Positions 43,247 through 52,243 are shown, numbered from the stretch's first letter. The stretch: 64,000 nucleotides of DNA from Bradyrhizobium canariense (GCF_019402665.1 NZ_VSST01000089.1:62001-126000); one strand, 5' to 3'. The notes: generated by a model from the letters alone, not told the origin. Numbers and translations: made by a program.

Positions 43247-44508
43247 GTCGCAAAACCTGGACCGGTCCTGACTGCATTCATCCGCGAGCGGATCAGCAGC
43301 GTCAGCACGATGCCGATATTGAGCGCGTTCCACGCCACGCCGTTGGCGAACGCCGCTGCATAGGAACCTGTCGCGTCGAAGATGACGCCCGAGACCCAGC
43401 CGCCGAACGACATGCCGAACACGGAGGCGAAGATCACGATGCCGACGCGGGTTGCGGCCTCGCTCGCTGGCATCGCCTCGCGCACGATGATGGCATAGCT
43501 CGGCACGATGCCGCCCTGGAACAGGCCGAACATCGCGGAGATCAAATAGAGCGAGGTCAGGCTGTCGAAGAACAGGTAGAATACGAGCGCAAAGCCTTGC
43601 GCCAGGGCGCCGATCAGAAGCGTCGGGATGCCGCCGATCTTGTCGGCGAGGTAGCCCGAGCCGATCCGACTGACGATGCCGCAGGCCATCATCAGCGACA
43701 ACATCTCGGCACCGCGCGCCACGCCATATCCGAGATCGCCGCAATAGGCGACGATATGCACCTGCGGCATTGCCATGGCGACGCAGCAGGAGATGCTGGC
43801 GATCGAGAGCAGCACCGTCAGCGTATTGGTCGAGAGCTTGAGGTCGACCCGCGGCGGCGCTGCATTGGCATGATCGTGAACCTTGTCGTCGCCCATCTGC
43901 GCGCGCAGGACCAGCACCAGGATGGTCATCAGGCTGACGCAGACGAGGCCAATGCCGATGTGAGTGAAGCGCCAGCCGATCGTCTGCATGCCCGTGCTCA
44001 CGAGCGGCGGCCACATCGTGCCGGCGACATAATTACCGCTCGCGACGATGGTCACGGCCAGGCCGCGATAGCGCTCGAACCAGTGGGAGGCCTCCGCCAT
44101 CAGCGGCGCGAAGGTCGCCGACGTGCCGAGTCCGATCAGGAAATACGCCGCCACGAACTGCCAGAGTTGGGTCGATAGACCCGCCAGCACATTGGCGACG
44201 CCGAGGAAGGCAATGCTGATCGCCATCGCCGCCACGATGCCGAACCGGTCGGTGATCCTGCCGGCGATGACGCCGCCAAGCCCGAAGCCGAACATCATCA
44301 GCGTGAAAGCCAGCGACACCGCGCCGCGCGTCGCGGAGAATTCGGCCTGCACCGCGGGAATCATCACCACGATCGCCCACATGCCGACGCCGCCGATCGA
44401 ACCGATCAGAAGCGCAATGACCAGGCGCATCCAGGCCTGACGCGAATCAGGGGTGAATGTTTCAGGTGTTTGTCCCGATTGATTTGGCGCGTGCACGGGC
44501 GGGACCAT
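43243..44508 (-). CDS. MFS transporter (monocarboxylate/oxalate-formate type)
   Basis: 421-residue membrane protein with 12 predicted hydrophobic segments. Loop motifs GVIAGRITDRFG (between helices 2 and 3) and GSGYLADKIGG (between 8 and 9), plus the central loop around residues 205-225 (QMGDDKVHDHANAAPPRVD), place it in the major facilitator superfamily. The beginning MIPAVQAEFSATRGAVSLAF resembles the OFA/MCT group that carries organic acids. Substrate unknown. It is divergent from the copper operon over 150 bp. Confidence 0.87.
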   Translation of the reverse strand: MVPPVHAPNQSGQTPETFTPDSRQAWMRLVIALLIGSIGGVGMWAIVVMIPAVQAEFSATRGAVSLAFTLMMFGFGLGGVIAGRITDRFGIVAAMAISIAFLGVANVLAGLSTQLWQFVAAYFLIGLGTSATFAPLMAEASHWFERYRGLAVTIVASGNYVAGTMWPPLVSTGMQTIGWRFTHIGIGLVCVSLMTILVLVLRAQMGDDKVHDHANAAPPRVDLKLSTNTLTVLLSIASISCCVAMAMPQVHIVAYCGDLGYGVARGAEMLSLMMACGIVSRIGSGYLADKIGGIPTLLIGALAQGFALVFYLFFDSLTSLYLISAMFGLFQGGIVPSYAIIVREAMPASEAATRVGIVIFASVFGMSFGGWVSGVIFDATGSYAAAFANGVAWNALNIGIVLTLLIRSRMNAVRTGPGFAT

Positions 44509-44660
44509 GGCCCGCGGATCGCCACAGGGTCAACCATTGTGGCGCGATATTGGGCATGCACGGTGCACTGCGGTAAGAAGGAGCTTGGCGAACGCGCGTT
44601 TTGTCATTATTTTGCAAATCAGCGCGTGCAACATCGCCGCGCGAAGGGCATGTCGGCGGA

Positions 44661-45107
44661 ATGTTGCTGCGATTGACACGATCGATGCGGATCAGGGTGG
44701 GGCGTGTGATTGCCCTTGCCTATCTGTTCTGCGTGCTCGCGCCGGCCGCAAGCCTCGCCTGGGGTAGCGGTCCAGCACCGTGCCTCGACGACGCGCTCCT
44801 CGCCCATCTCGTGCCGGTGCATCACCAGATGCAGGCCGGCCACACGCATGACGGCGCCTCGCATGACCACGCCGGGCCGCATGCGCATCACCAGACCGCC
44901 GCGCAGGACGCGCCCGCCGTCCCTCATCATCACGACGGCAAGGGTACGCCGGGACCGTGCTGCGCGATGATGTGCGTGAGCGCGCTGCCGGCCGACCTGC
45001 CCAGCGTCGTAAAGCCGCTTCAGCCGGTTTCCGCCTGCTCGCCCGAGATCGTGGCCAGCCTGCACAGCGCGGCGCCGCCCCTGCACTACCGCCCTCCCAT
45101 CGTCTGA
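44661..45107 (+). CDS. His-rich exported protein at the head of the copper operon
   Basis: 148 residues from the ATG at 44661; ATG 44685 and TTG 44601 are in-frame alternatives. The signal sequence VIALAYLFCVLAPAASLAWG is followed by a segment with about 16 His (HHQMQAGHTHDGASHDHAGP, HHHDGKG) and Cys-Cys in GPCCAMMCVSA. The pattern resembles DUF2946/CopL-like periplasmic metal-binding proteins that often precede copper genes. It probably binds Cu(II) or Cu(I) or buffers it before efflux. No exact family assignment. Confidence 0.72.
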   Translation: MLLRLTRSMRIRVGRVIALAYLFCVLAPAASLAWGSGPAPCLDDALLAHLVPVHHQMQAGHTHDGASHDHAGPHAHHQTAAQDAPAVPHHHDGKGTPGPCCAMMCVSALPADLPSVVKPLQPVSACSPEIVASLHSAAPPLHYRPPIV

Positions 45108-45186
45108 TCTGACGCGCGACGACGTCAGGCCGAGCGCGCACCCGCGCGCGCGAACCTGTGGTCTCCAGACAGATCAGGGATGACTC

Positions 45187-45471
45187 ATGCTTACGCTTAC
45201 CGGGGCGAAGTCCGCCGCTGCATCCGCGGCGCGGGGACGACACTTTCGATTCCATTGGCCGCTGCTGGCCGCGACGGCATTGGCGCTGTCCGGCTGCGTG
45301 CCGGCAACGACACAAGTCGCGGGCGCTGATCCTGCCGATCCCGCGACCAAGGTCGCGCGCGCCGGCTATCATTCGACGATTGCGCCCTACACCAGCCTGC
45401 GGCCTGCGACGCCGGCACCATGGCGCGAGCGCAACGAGAACGTCGCGCCGCAACCGAAGCAAGACCGGTAG
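45187..45471 (+). CDS. Small putative lipoprotein in the copper operon
   Basis: 94 residues. A long basic N-region (MLTLTGAKSAAASAARGRHF) leads to WPLLAATALALSGC, a lipobox with Cys at 37. The mature part is short and Pro/Ala-rich without known domains. It lies 9 bp upstream of the TolC-like gene, so the two are co-translated. Its role, perhaps a partner of the outer-membrane channel, is unknown. Confidence 0.68.
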   Translation: MLTLTGAKSAAASAARGRHFRFHWPLLAATALALSGCVPATTQVAGADPADPATKVARAGYHSTIAPYTSLRPATPAPWRERNENVAPQPKQDR

Positions 45472-45480
45472 GAGCGCGTC

Positions 45481-46902
45481 ATGACACACCGTCTCGCGCC
45501 AAGCCTGCTCGTTCTTGCCTCGCTCGGCTTGTCGGGCTGTGCCGCCTTCTCGCCCGACAGCGGCATGAATGCCGTCTCCGAGCTGACGAGCCAGACCATC
45601 AACAAGGACGTCGCCTTCGTGCGGACGGCCGAGGGAGCCGGCGCGGTCGACGCGCGCGTTCGCCAACTGCTGTCGCGAACACTCAACCCCGAGACCGCGG
45701 TGCAGATCGCACTGCTCAACAACAAGGGGCTTCAGGCCGCCTATAACGAGCTGGCGCTGGCCGAGACCGATCTCGTCGAGCAGGGCCTGCCGCCCAATCC
45801 CGTGTTCTCGGTCTCGCGGATCTCGGGCAACGGCGCCAGCGAAATCGAGCGTCAGGTCGTCGGCGACATCCTCGCGCTCGCCACGCTGCCGTTTCGTTCG
45901 GAGATCGCCCGCGACCGTTTTCGTCAGGCGCAATTGCGCGCGGGTCTGGCGACGTTGCGGCTTGCCGCCGATGTCCGCCGCGTCTATTGGCGCGCCGTGG
46001 GCGGCAACGAGATGGTGGCGTTGCTGACGGATGCGAAGGCGACGGCGGAATCGACCGCACAGCTCGCGGTCAAGCTCGGCGAAACGGGCTCGATCAACAA
46101 GCTCGATCAGGCTCGTGAACAGGTGTTTTACGCCGAAACCACCGCCGACCTTGCCACCGCGCGACAGACGGCGACGAGCGCGCGCGAAAAGCTGGCGCGC
46201 CTGATGGGACTTTGGGACGGCGACCTCGACTTCCGCCTGCCCAACCGGCTGCCGCCGCTGCCGCGCCGGCCGCAGGCTTTGCCGTCGATTGAAGCCGACG
46301 CGGTCGCCCATCGCATCGACCTTCAGATCGCGCGGCTCGAGCTGACCGCGCTCGCGAAGTCGCTGAACCTCACGGAGGCGACGCGCTTCGTGACGCTGCT
46401 CGATCTCGCCGGCATCTCCCGCCGCACCCGGGATCCGGAAGGCGCGCCGTTCCGCGAACGCGGCTTCGACGTGCAGTTCCAGATCCCGATCTTCGACGGC
46501 GGCGAGGTGCGGGTGCGGCAGGCGGCGGAGACCTACAATTTCGCCTTCAATCGGCTGACCGAGCGCGCCGTGAACGTACGCTCCGAGGCGCGCGATGCTT
46601 ACCGGATCTATCGCTCGGGCTACGACATCGCCAGCCACTATCAGCGCGAGATCATCCCCTTGCGAAAGATCATCACCGAGGAGATGCAGCTGCGCTTCTC
46701 CAGCATGCAGGTCGATATCTTCGCGCTGCTCAACGAGGCGCGGCAGCGACTTGCGTCGCTGCGCGGTGCAATCGATGCGAAGCAAAGATTTTTCCTTGCC
46801 CAGTCCGACTTGCAGACCGCCGTCAATGGCGGCGGCGCGCCTGCTGACGGCGACAATTCAACCACTCTCGCCGCGGCAGCGCCTGCCGATGGCGGTCACT
46901 GA
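45481..46902 (+). CDS. TolC family outer-membrane lipoprotein
   Basis: 473 residues. A lipobox in LVLASLGLSGCAAF (Cys20) marks it as an outer-membrane lipoprotein. Two OEP/TolC repeats are visible: NPETAVQIALLNNKGLQAAYNEL..., GLPPNPVFSVSRI, and in the second half AVNVRSEARDAYRIYRSGYDIASH (abridged) with long helices. The channel would couple with an inner-membrane pump, but no RND or adaptor gene is in the operon, so the pump is encoded elsewhere or the protein acts with the oxidase in copper detoxification. 13 bp to the oxidase ATG. Confidence 0.85.
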   Translation: MTHRLAPSLLVLASLGLSGCAAFSPDSGMNAVSELTSQTINKDVAFVRTAEGAGAVDARVRQLLSRTLNPETAVQIALLNNKGLQAAYNELALAETDLVEQGLPPNPVFSVSRISGNGASEIERQVVGDILALATLPFRSEIARDRFRQAQLRAGLATLRLAADVRRVYWRAVGGNEMVALLTDAKATAESTAQLAVKLGETGSINKLDQAREQVFYAETTADLATARQTATSAREKLARLMGLWDGDLDFRLPNRLPPLPRRPQALPSIEADAVAHRIDLQIARLELTALAKSLNLTEATRFVTLLDLAGISRRTRDPEGAPFRERGFDVQFQIPIFDGGEVRVRQAAETYNFAFNRLTERAVNVRSEARDAYRIYRSGYDIASHYQREIIPLRKIITEEMQLRFSSMQVDIFALLNEARQRLASLRGAIDAKQRFFLAQSDLQTAVNGGGAPADGDNSTTLAAAAPADGGH

Positions 46903-46915
46903 CATGGAGGCCAGC

Positions 46916-48253
46916 ATGTTTTCCCGCCGAGGATTTTTGGGTAGCGCCGCGCTCGCCGGCGCATCCGTCGTCAGCGGCCGCGCGCAGGCCGCCTCCATTC
47001 CGGAAGCCCCGCACATGGACAAGGTAGTGATGCAGCCGCCACTGCACCCCATCAGCGGGCCGGACTATCGCCCCGTCGTCACGCTGAACGGCTGGTCGCT
47101 GCCGTTCCGGATGAACGGCGACTGGAAGGAATTCCATCTCGTCGCCGAGCCCGTGGTGCGCGAATTCGCCGAGGGCATGAAGGTGAATTTGTGGGGCTAT
47201 AACGGCCAGTCGCCGGGCCCGACGATCGAGGCCGTCGAGGGCGACAAGGTCCGCATCTTCGTGACCAACAGACTGCCCGAATACACCACCGTGCACTGGC
47301 ACGGCATGATCATTCCCAGCGGCATGGACGGTGTCGGCGGACTGACACAGCCTCACATCCAGCCGGGAAAAACCTTCGTCTACGAGTTCGAGATGAAGAA
47401 GAGCGGGACCTTCATGTACCACCCGCATTCCGACGAGATGGTGCAGATGGCGATGGGCATGATGGGCATGGTCGTCGTGCATCCGCGCGACCCGAACTTT
47501 CGGGCCGTGGACCGCGACTTCGTCTTCGTCATGAGCACCTATCGCGTCGATCCCGGCACCTATCTGCCGCAGGTCAACGAGATGACCGACTTCAACATGT
47601 GGACCTGGAACGCGCGGGTGTTTCCCGGCATCGATCCGCTGCCGGTCAGGCTCGGCGACAAGGTGCGCGTGCGCATCGGCAATCTCAGCATGACCAACCA
47701 TCCGATCCATTTGCACGGCCACAGCTTTGCAGTGACCTGCACCGACGGCGGCTGGATTCCGGAGAGCGCGCAATATCCGGAGACAACCACGGACGTACCG
47801 GTCGGCGCTGTCAGGGTGTTCGACGTGCTCGCCGACAACCCCGGCGACTGGGCGTTCCACTGCCACAAGTCGCATCACACCATGAATGCGATGGGACACG
47901 ACATGCGCAACATGATCGGGGTGTCGCGCAAGGATCTCGCCAGGGCCGTCGGCAAGCTCGCGCCTGACGGCATGGCGATGGGCTCGACCGGCATGGCGAT
48001 GGGCAACATGGAGATGCCCGCGCCCGACAACACGCTGCCGATGATGACCGGCACCGGCCAGTTCGGCCCGATCGAGATGGGCGGCATGTTCACGGTGATG
48101 AAGATCCGCGAAGGCCTCGCGCGCGACGATTATCGCGATCCCGGCCCCTACCAATTCCCGCAAGGCACCGTCGCCTACGAGGTCACGCCGCCGGCCCCGG
48201 AGCCCGTGCGCCAACAACCAGGCGGGCCGCCGATGAAGAACATGAAGATGTGA
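46916..48253 (+). CDS. Multicopper oxidase, Tat-exported (CopA/CueO-like)
   Basis: 445 residues. The ATG at 46916 follows GGAGG by 5 bp, better than the ATG at 46904. The Tat signal is MFSRRGFLGSAALAGASVVS. All copper motifs are present: HWHG (His127, His129), HPH (169, 171), HPIHLHGHSF (His262, 265, 267, 269) and HCHKSHHTMNAM (His315, Cys316, His317, His321, Met326), giving T1, T2 and T3 centres. The C-terminal GMAMGSTGMAMGNMEM is Met-rich, as in copper-tolerance oxidases. It would oxidise Cu(I) to Cu(II) in the periplasm. Two of the three usual cupredoxin domains are recognisable. Confidence 0.92.
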   Translation: MFSRRGFLGSAALAGASVVSGRAQAASIPEAPHMDKVVMQPPLHPISGPDYRPVVTLNGWSLPFRMNGDWKEFHLVAEPVVREFAEGMKVNLWGYNGQSPGPTIEAVEGDKVRIFVTNRLPEYTTVHWHGMIIPSGMDGVGGLTQPHIQPGKTFVYEFEMKKSGTFMYHPHSDEMVQMAMGMMGMVVVHPRDPNFRAVDRDFVFVMSTYRVDPGTYLPQVNEMTDFNMWTWNARVFPGIDPLPVRLGDKVRVRIGNLSMTNHPIHLHGHSFAVTCTDGGWIPESAQYPETTTDVPVGAVRVFDVLADNPGDWAFHCHKSHHTMNAMGHDMRNMIGVSRKDLARAVGKLAPDGMAMGSTGMAMGNMEMPAPDNTLPMMTGTGQFGPIEMGGMFTVMKIREGLARDDYRDPGPYQFPQGTVAYEVTPPAPEPVRQQPGGPPMKNMKM

Positions 48254-48288
48254 GCGTTTCGATGAACCACCACCAACTGGAGATACCA

Positions 48289-48747
48289 ATGAAGACGACG
48301 ATCAAGCTCGGTCTGGCGCTGGCCGCGCTTTCCACCGCGCCGGCCTTTGCCCACGACCAGCACGGGCACGGCACCTTTTCGGCCGGCGAGCCCGGCGACC
48401 CCAAAAAGCCCGCGCGCACCATCGAGATCCTCCTGAACGAGATGGACTACGCGCCCGCCAGCATCGAGGTCAAACGTGGCGAGCAGATCCGCTTCGTGCT
48501 GCGCAATGTCGGCAAGGAGGACCATGAATTCCTGCTCGCCACCACCAAAGAGAATCTCGCGCATGCGGTGGAGATGAAGAAGCATCCGCACATGGAGCAC
48601 GACGATCCCAACGGTGTCAGGCTCGCGCCGAGCAAGACAGCCGAGATCCTCTGGAAGTTCAGCAAGGCCGGCACGTTCGAATTTTCCTGCCTGATTCCCG
48701 ACCACCGCGACTACGGCATGGTCGGCCACGTCACCGTGAAGCAATAA
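48289..48747 (+). CDS. Cupredoxin (plastocyanin-like copper protein)
   Basis: 152 residues from the ATG at 48289 behind GGAG; in-frame starts at 48250 and 48262 precede the signal peptide MKTTIKLGLALAALSTAPAF A. His-rich start of mature part (HDQHGHG). Blue-copper features: ASIEVKRGEQIRFVLRN, DHEFLL (first His ligand) and FSCLIPDHRDYGM (Cys, His, Met ligands). Also HPHMEHDD in a loop. It probably carries copper or electrons for the oxidase encoded 35 bp upstream. Confidence 0.88.
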   Translation: MKTTIKLGLALAALSTAPAFAHDQHGHGTFSAGEPGDPKKPARTIEILLNEMDYAPASIEVKRGEQIRFVLRNVGKEDHEFLLATTKENLAHAVEMKKHPHMEHDDPNGVRLAPSKTAEILWKFSKAGTFEFSCLIPDHRDYGMVGHVTVKQ

Positions 48748-48758
48748 AGGAGAGTCCC

Positions 48759-49061
48759 ATGAACCGCATCATTCGTATCGCCGCAGCGCTGGCGCTGACC
48801 GTCGGCCTTGGCACAGGTGCCTTCGCGGCCCAGGGCGCCGCGATCAGCGGCGAGGTCAAGAAGATCGACGAGGGCGCCGGCAAGATTACGCTCAAGCACG
48901 GGCCCGCGAAAAACCTCGGCATGGATGAACCCATGACCATGGTCTACCGCGTCAAGGACCCGGCCGTGCTCAAAGAGGTGAAGGTCGGCGACAAGGTGAC
49001 TTTCGAAGCCGAGGAGGCGGCTTCGGGGTACATGGTGACCCGGATGGAGAAGGCGAAGTAG
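48759..49061 (+). CDS. CusF-like periplasmic copper-binding protein
   Basis: 100 residues with signal peptide ending AFA (MNRIIRIAAALALTVGLGTG). The mature part has the CusF OB-fold pattern GEVKKIDEGAGKITLKHGPA and GMDEPMTM. The metal site would be His47, Met59 and Met61; the Trp of E. coli CusF that stacks on Cu(I) is replaced by Met55. It follows the cupredoxin by 11 bp and closes the operon. It likely binds Cu(I)/Ag(I) and hands it on. Confidence 0.88.
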   Translation: MNRIIRIAAALALTVGLGTGAFAAQGAAISGEVKKIDEGAGKITLKHGPAKNLGMDEPMTMVYRVKDPAVLKEVKVGDKVTFEAEEAASGYMVTRMEKAK

Positions 49062-49077
49062 GCTGCCTCCACAATGG

Positions 49078-49202
49078 GTCATTCCGGGGCGCGCCTCTTG
49101 GCGCGAGCTATGATGCGCAATTGCGCATCTGAGAATCCATTTCTCCACGACGCCTGCGGCACGATGGATTTCGGGCTCCCGCTTCGCGCGCCCCGGAATG
49201 AC
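49078..49202. repeat. Intergenic repeat GTCATTCCGGGGCGCG/CGCGCCCCGGAATGAC
   Basis: GTCATTCCGGGGCGCG at 49078 is the reverse complement of CGCGCCCCGGAATGAC ending about 49202; the inside holds ATGATGCGCAATTGCGCATCTG, with the perfect dyad TGCGCAATTGCGCA. A common Bradyrhizobium-type mosaic repeat. It separates the copper operon from flhA. Confidence 0.8.
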
Positions 49203-49251
49203 GGCGTTAGAGCCCGAAATACCCCGGTCAGCCCCCATGCCGCAGCCTTTA

Positions 49252-49268
49252 TTAACCGTTTGCTAACC
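49252..49268 (+). promoter_or_regulatory. CtrA-type binding site upstream of flhA
   Basis: TTAA-CCGTTTG-CTAACC at 49252-49268 matches the CtrA consensus TTAA-N7-TTAAC with one change. It lies 185 bp before the preferred flhA ATG and 83 bp before the alternative GTG. CtrA control of early flagellar genes is established in alphaproteobacteria, and ctrA itself lies 9 kb downstream. Confidence 0.6.
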
Positions 49269-49436
49269 ATACACCCGGCAAGAATTGCCCAGTGGAGTCG
49301 AGTGTCGTCAGCCGCGTAGAACGGGGAGTGCCCTGTGGACGCCAGTGCGGTGCCTCACTTTCGGAACGGCGGCCCTTCGGCCGCCGCGCAGACATTTGGG
49401 GCGCGCGGACGGCAGTCGCGCGGAGGGGCAGCTACT

Positions 49437-51578
49437 ATGGTCGACGTCACCGCGGGACAGGGCGTAGGCGGCACAAACGCCGGTTTCCCCACCCTTGCCG
49501 AGATCGGCAACATCCTCAAACGCGGCGATATCGCGCTGGCGCTCGGCGTCCTCACCATCCTGGTGGTGCTGATCCTTCCGCTGCCCGCGATCGTGCTGGA
49601 CCTGTTCCTGGCGATTTCAATCACGCTCTCGATCCTGATCCTGATGACGTCGCTGTTCATCCAGGCGCCGCTGGAATTCTCCGCTTTCCCGACCGTCCTG
49701 CTGATCTCGACCATGCTGCGGCTGTCGCTCAACATGGCCTCGACCCGCCTGATCCTGTCGCACGGGCACGAGGGCACGGATGCCGCCGGTCACGTCATCG
49801 AGGCCTTCGGCAGCTTCGTGATGGGCGGCAATTTCGTCATCGGCATCATCGTCTTCGCCATCCTGATCATCGTCAACTTCGTCGTCATCACCAAGGGTTC
49901 GGGCCGCATCGCCGAAGTCGCCGCCCGCTTCCACCTCGACGCCATGCCCGGCAAGCAGATGGCGATCGACGCCGACCTCTCCGCCGGACTGATCGACGAG
50001 GCGGTCGCCAAGCAGCGGCGCAAGGATCTGGAGGACGAGAGCGGCTTCTTCGGCGCCATGGACGGTGCCTCCAAATTCGTCCGCGGCGACGCCATTGCCG
50101 GCCTTCTGATCGTCTTCATCAACGTCGTCGGCGGCATGATCATCGGCGTGGCGCAGCAGGGCCTGTCCTTCGCCGACGCCGGCCGCAGCTACACGCTGCT
50201 GACCGTCGGTGACGGCCTCGTCACCCAGGTGCCGGCGCTGATCGTTTCGACCGCGGCCGGCCTGCTGGTCTCCAAGGCCGGCGTGTCCGGCGCCGCCGAC
50301 AAGGCGCTGATGAAGCAGTTCTCCGGATATCCGCAGGCGCTCGCGATGTCCGCGGCGGTCATGCTGGTGCTGGCGGCCCTGCCGGGCATCCCGACCATCC
50401 CCTTCCTGGCGCTCGGTTCCGGTGCCGGCGCGCTCGCCTGGCACGCCCGCAACCGCAATCGGGCGACTGCCAGGGCTGCCGAAGTTGCAAAGACCGCACC
50501 TGCGCCGGGAACGCCGGGCGCAGCCGGCTCCGCTGCGGCGGAGGAGCCGATCTCCGCGGCGCTGAAGATCGACGACCTCAAGATCGAGCTCGGCTATGCC
50601 CTGCTGCCGCTGGTCAACGGCCCCGACGGCACCGACCGCCTCACCGAGCAGATCAAGGCGCTGCGCCGCTCGCTCGCGATCGAGATGGGTTTTGTGATGC
50701 CGGCCGTGCGCATCCTCGACAACGTCCAGCTCGAAGCCAACACCTACATCATCAAGATCAAGGAGGTCGACGCCGGCACCGGCAAGATCTGGCCGAACCA
50801 GTTCATGGTCATGGACCCCGGCGGCAGCCAGGTGCAGGTGCCCGGCATCCACACCACCGAGCCGACCTTCGGCCTGCCCGCGACCTGGGTTGATGCCAGC
50901 CTCAAGGAGGAAGCCTCGCTCAAGGGCTACACCGTCGTCGATGCCGCGACCGTGCTCTCGACCCACCTCACCGAGCTGCTCAAGGCCAACATGTCGGATC
51001 TGCTCTCCTATGGCGAGGTGCAGAAGCTGCTCAAGGAGCTGCCGAAGGAGCAGGGGGAGCTGGTCAAGGACATCGTGCCCGGACAGGTCACCGTCTCCGG
51101 CATCCAGCGCGTGCTGCAGCTGCTGCTCGCCGAGCGCATCTCGATCCGCGACCTCTCGACCATTCTAGAAGGCATCGCGGACTCGCTCGCCTTCTCGCGC
51201 AATCCGGCCACCATGGTGGAGCACGTCCGCGCCCGCCTGGCGCGGCAGATCTGTGCGCAGAACACCTCCTACAGCGGTTATCTGCCGCTGATCGCGCTCT
51301 CGGCGCGGTGGGAACAAGCCTTTGCCGAATCCATTATCGGCCAGGGCGAGGAGCGCAGCCTCGCGATGCAGCCCTCGAAGCTGTCGGAGTTCATGACCGG
51401 CGTGCGCGAGGCCTTCGAGCGCGCCGCGCGTGAAGGCGAGGCCCCGGTGCTGGTCACCTCTGCGGCAATTCGTCCCTTCGTGCGTTCCCTGGTCGAGCGG
51501 TTCCGGGCGCAGACGACCGTGCTGTCGCAAGCTGAAATCCACCCCAGGGCGAGATTGAAAACGGTCGGAAGCATCTGA
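49437..51578 (+). CDS. flhA: Flagellar biosynthesis protein FlhA
   Basis: 713 residues from the ATG at 49437 (MVDVTAGQGVGG), behind GGAGGGG; a GTG at 49335 behind GGGGAG would give 747 residues. FlhA is the export-gate component of the flagellar type III secretion system. Eight hydrophobic segments fill about residues 30-320, with the FHIPEP-like loop present as FSAFPTVLLISTMLRLSLNMAS (abridged) and GFFGAMDGASKFVRGDAIAG. The cytoplasmic C-terminal domain contains KELPKEQGELVKDIVP and LSQAEI near the end. It stands apart from other export genes; fliI and fliJ lie 5 kb away on the other strand. Confidence 0.95.
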   Translation: MVDVTAGQGVGGTNAGFPTLAEIGNILKRGDIALALGVLTILVVLILPLPAIVLDLFLAISITLSILILMTSLFIQAPLEFSAFPTVLLISTMLRLSLNMASTRLILSHGHEGTDAAGHVIEAFGSFVMGGNFVIGIIVFAILIIVNFVVITKGSGRIAEVAARFHLDAMPGKQMAIDADLSAGLIDEAVAKQRRKDLEDESGFFGAMDGASKFVRGDAIAGLLIVFINVVGGMIIGVAQQGLSFADAGRSYTLLTVGDGLVTQVPALIVSTAAGLLVSKAGVSGAADKALMKQFSGYPQALAMSAAVMLVLAALPGIPTIPFLALGSGAGALAWHARNRNRATARAAEVAKTAPAPGTPGAAGSAAAEEPISAALKIDDLKIELGYALLPLVNGPDGTDRLTEQIKALRRSLAIEMGFVMPAVRILDNVQLEANTYIIKIKEVDAGTGKIWPNQFMVMDPGGSQVQVPGIHTTEPTFGLPATWVDASLKEEASLKGYTVVDAATVLSTHLTELLKANMSDLLSYGEVQKLLKELPKEQGELVKDIVPGQVTVSGIQRVLQLLLAERISIRDLSTILEGIADSLAFSRNPATMVEHVRARLARQICAQNTSYSGYLPLIALSARWEQAFAESIIGQGEERSLAMQPSKLSEFMTGVREAFERAAREGEAPVLVTSAAIRPFVRSLVERFRAQTTVLSQAEIHPRARLKTVGSI

Positions 51579-51634
51579 TTTGCCTTAAGAAGCCGTGTGT
51601 TTTTCGGCCACAGGCAAATGGTTTTTCAGTTTCT

Positions 51635-51667
51635 GGCGCCTTGCCGATCAATGGCCGGCAAGGCGCC
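51635..51667. terminator. Strong 12-bp stem hairpin after flhA
   Basis: GGCGCCTTGCCG (51635-51646) and CGGCAAGGCGCC (51656-51667) pair perfectly over 12 bp with a 9-nt loop, 57 bp after the flhA stop. No T-tract follows, so it may be a Rho-assisted terminator or mRNA-stabilising stem. Confidence 0.6.
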
Positions 51668-51872
51668 CGGCAGACACATTACAGCTTTGAAATAATTGCC
51701 AAATTGCACGATCAAGGATCGTTTTTGATCGCGGCTTCTCACGTCCTGTCACGCTCTTGTGATCGCCTCTTGGGAACGAATCCCCCCAATACTAGGTTGT
51801 TGGGCACCGGAAGCATGAACCTGCCCAAACACGCAGGCGACTACTTCGGGTAGATGGCGGCAGGAGCCTTCC

Positions 51873-52073
51873 ATGAACCACTCGATTTACAGCGCAGATC
51901 GCTCGACCCACCTCAAGATCGTGGTTGTCGCGCTCGTTGCCGGCATCGCGGTGGCGGGCCTCGGGATCACCGCGCGTACGAGTTCAGACGAAGGCCTGAC
52001 CCAGACCGCTCGCGTCATGAAGGCGGGCAAGCCGATCGCCATCACCAGCTCGAACGTTTCCCTCGTTCGCTAA
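51873..52073 (+). CDS. Small single-span membrane protein, unknown
   Basis: 66 residues from the ATG at 51873 behind AGGAG (6-bp spacing). It has one hydrophobic helix (IVVVALVAGIAVAGLGITA, about 17-35) and a short polar tail ending ITSSNVSLVR. It is followed by a clear terminator, so it is a separate small transcription unit. The family is not recognised; small membrane proteins of this form are common in Bradyrhizobium. Confidence 0.65.
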   Translation: MNHSIYSADRSTHLKIVVVALVAGIAVAGLGITARTSSDEGLTQTARVMKAGKPIAITSSNVSLVR

Positions 52074-52168
52074 GGAGATTTGAGTTTCAGGAATTCACGC
52101 GGCTCTTTATCAGCCCCCCAAAGTCGCCACGTGGATATGTAGACGACCCCAACCCCAAGTCGACTACA

Positions 52169-52197
52169 GAAAGCGCCCGCCCCCCACGGGCGCTTTC
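52169..52197 (+). terminator. Terminator after the 66-aa gene
   Basis: GAAAGCGCCCG (52169-52179) and CGGGCGCTTTC (52187-52197) pair perfectly over 11 bp around CCCCCCA. The right arm ends in TTTCT. It lies 96 bp after the stop at 52073. Confidence 0.7.
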
Positions 52198-52243
52198 TCA
52201 TGTCTGGGGTATGTCGTCATCGTGAGCGCACGCGCGTCCAGCT

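Noticed and set aside
44692-46785. 697-codon minus-strand frame
   Set aside because: Antisense to three copper-operon genes with signal peptides and lipoboxes.
49276-49291. Sigma-54 promoter upstream of flhA (GGCAAGAATTGCCC)
   Set aside because: The GG and GC elements are 8 bp apart rather than 10, so it does not fit a -24/-12 promoter.
51579-51872. Possible small RNA or riboswitch between flhA and the 66-aa gene
   Set aside because: Besides the 12-bp hairpin only a weak CGATCAA/TTGATCG pairing is visible; no known RNA motif recognised.
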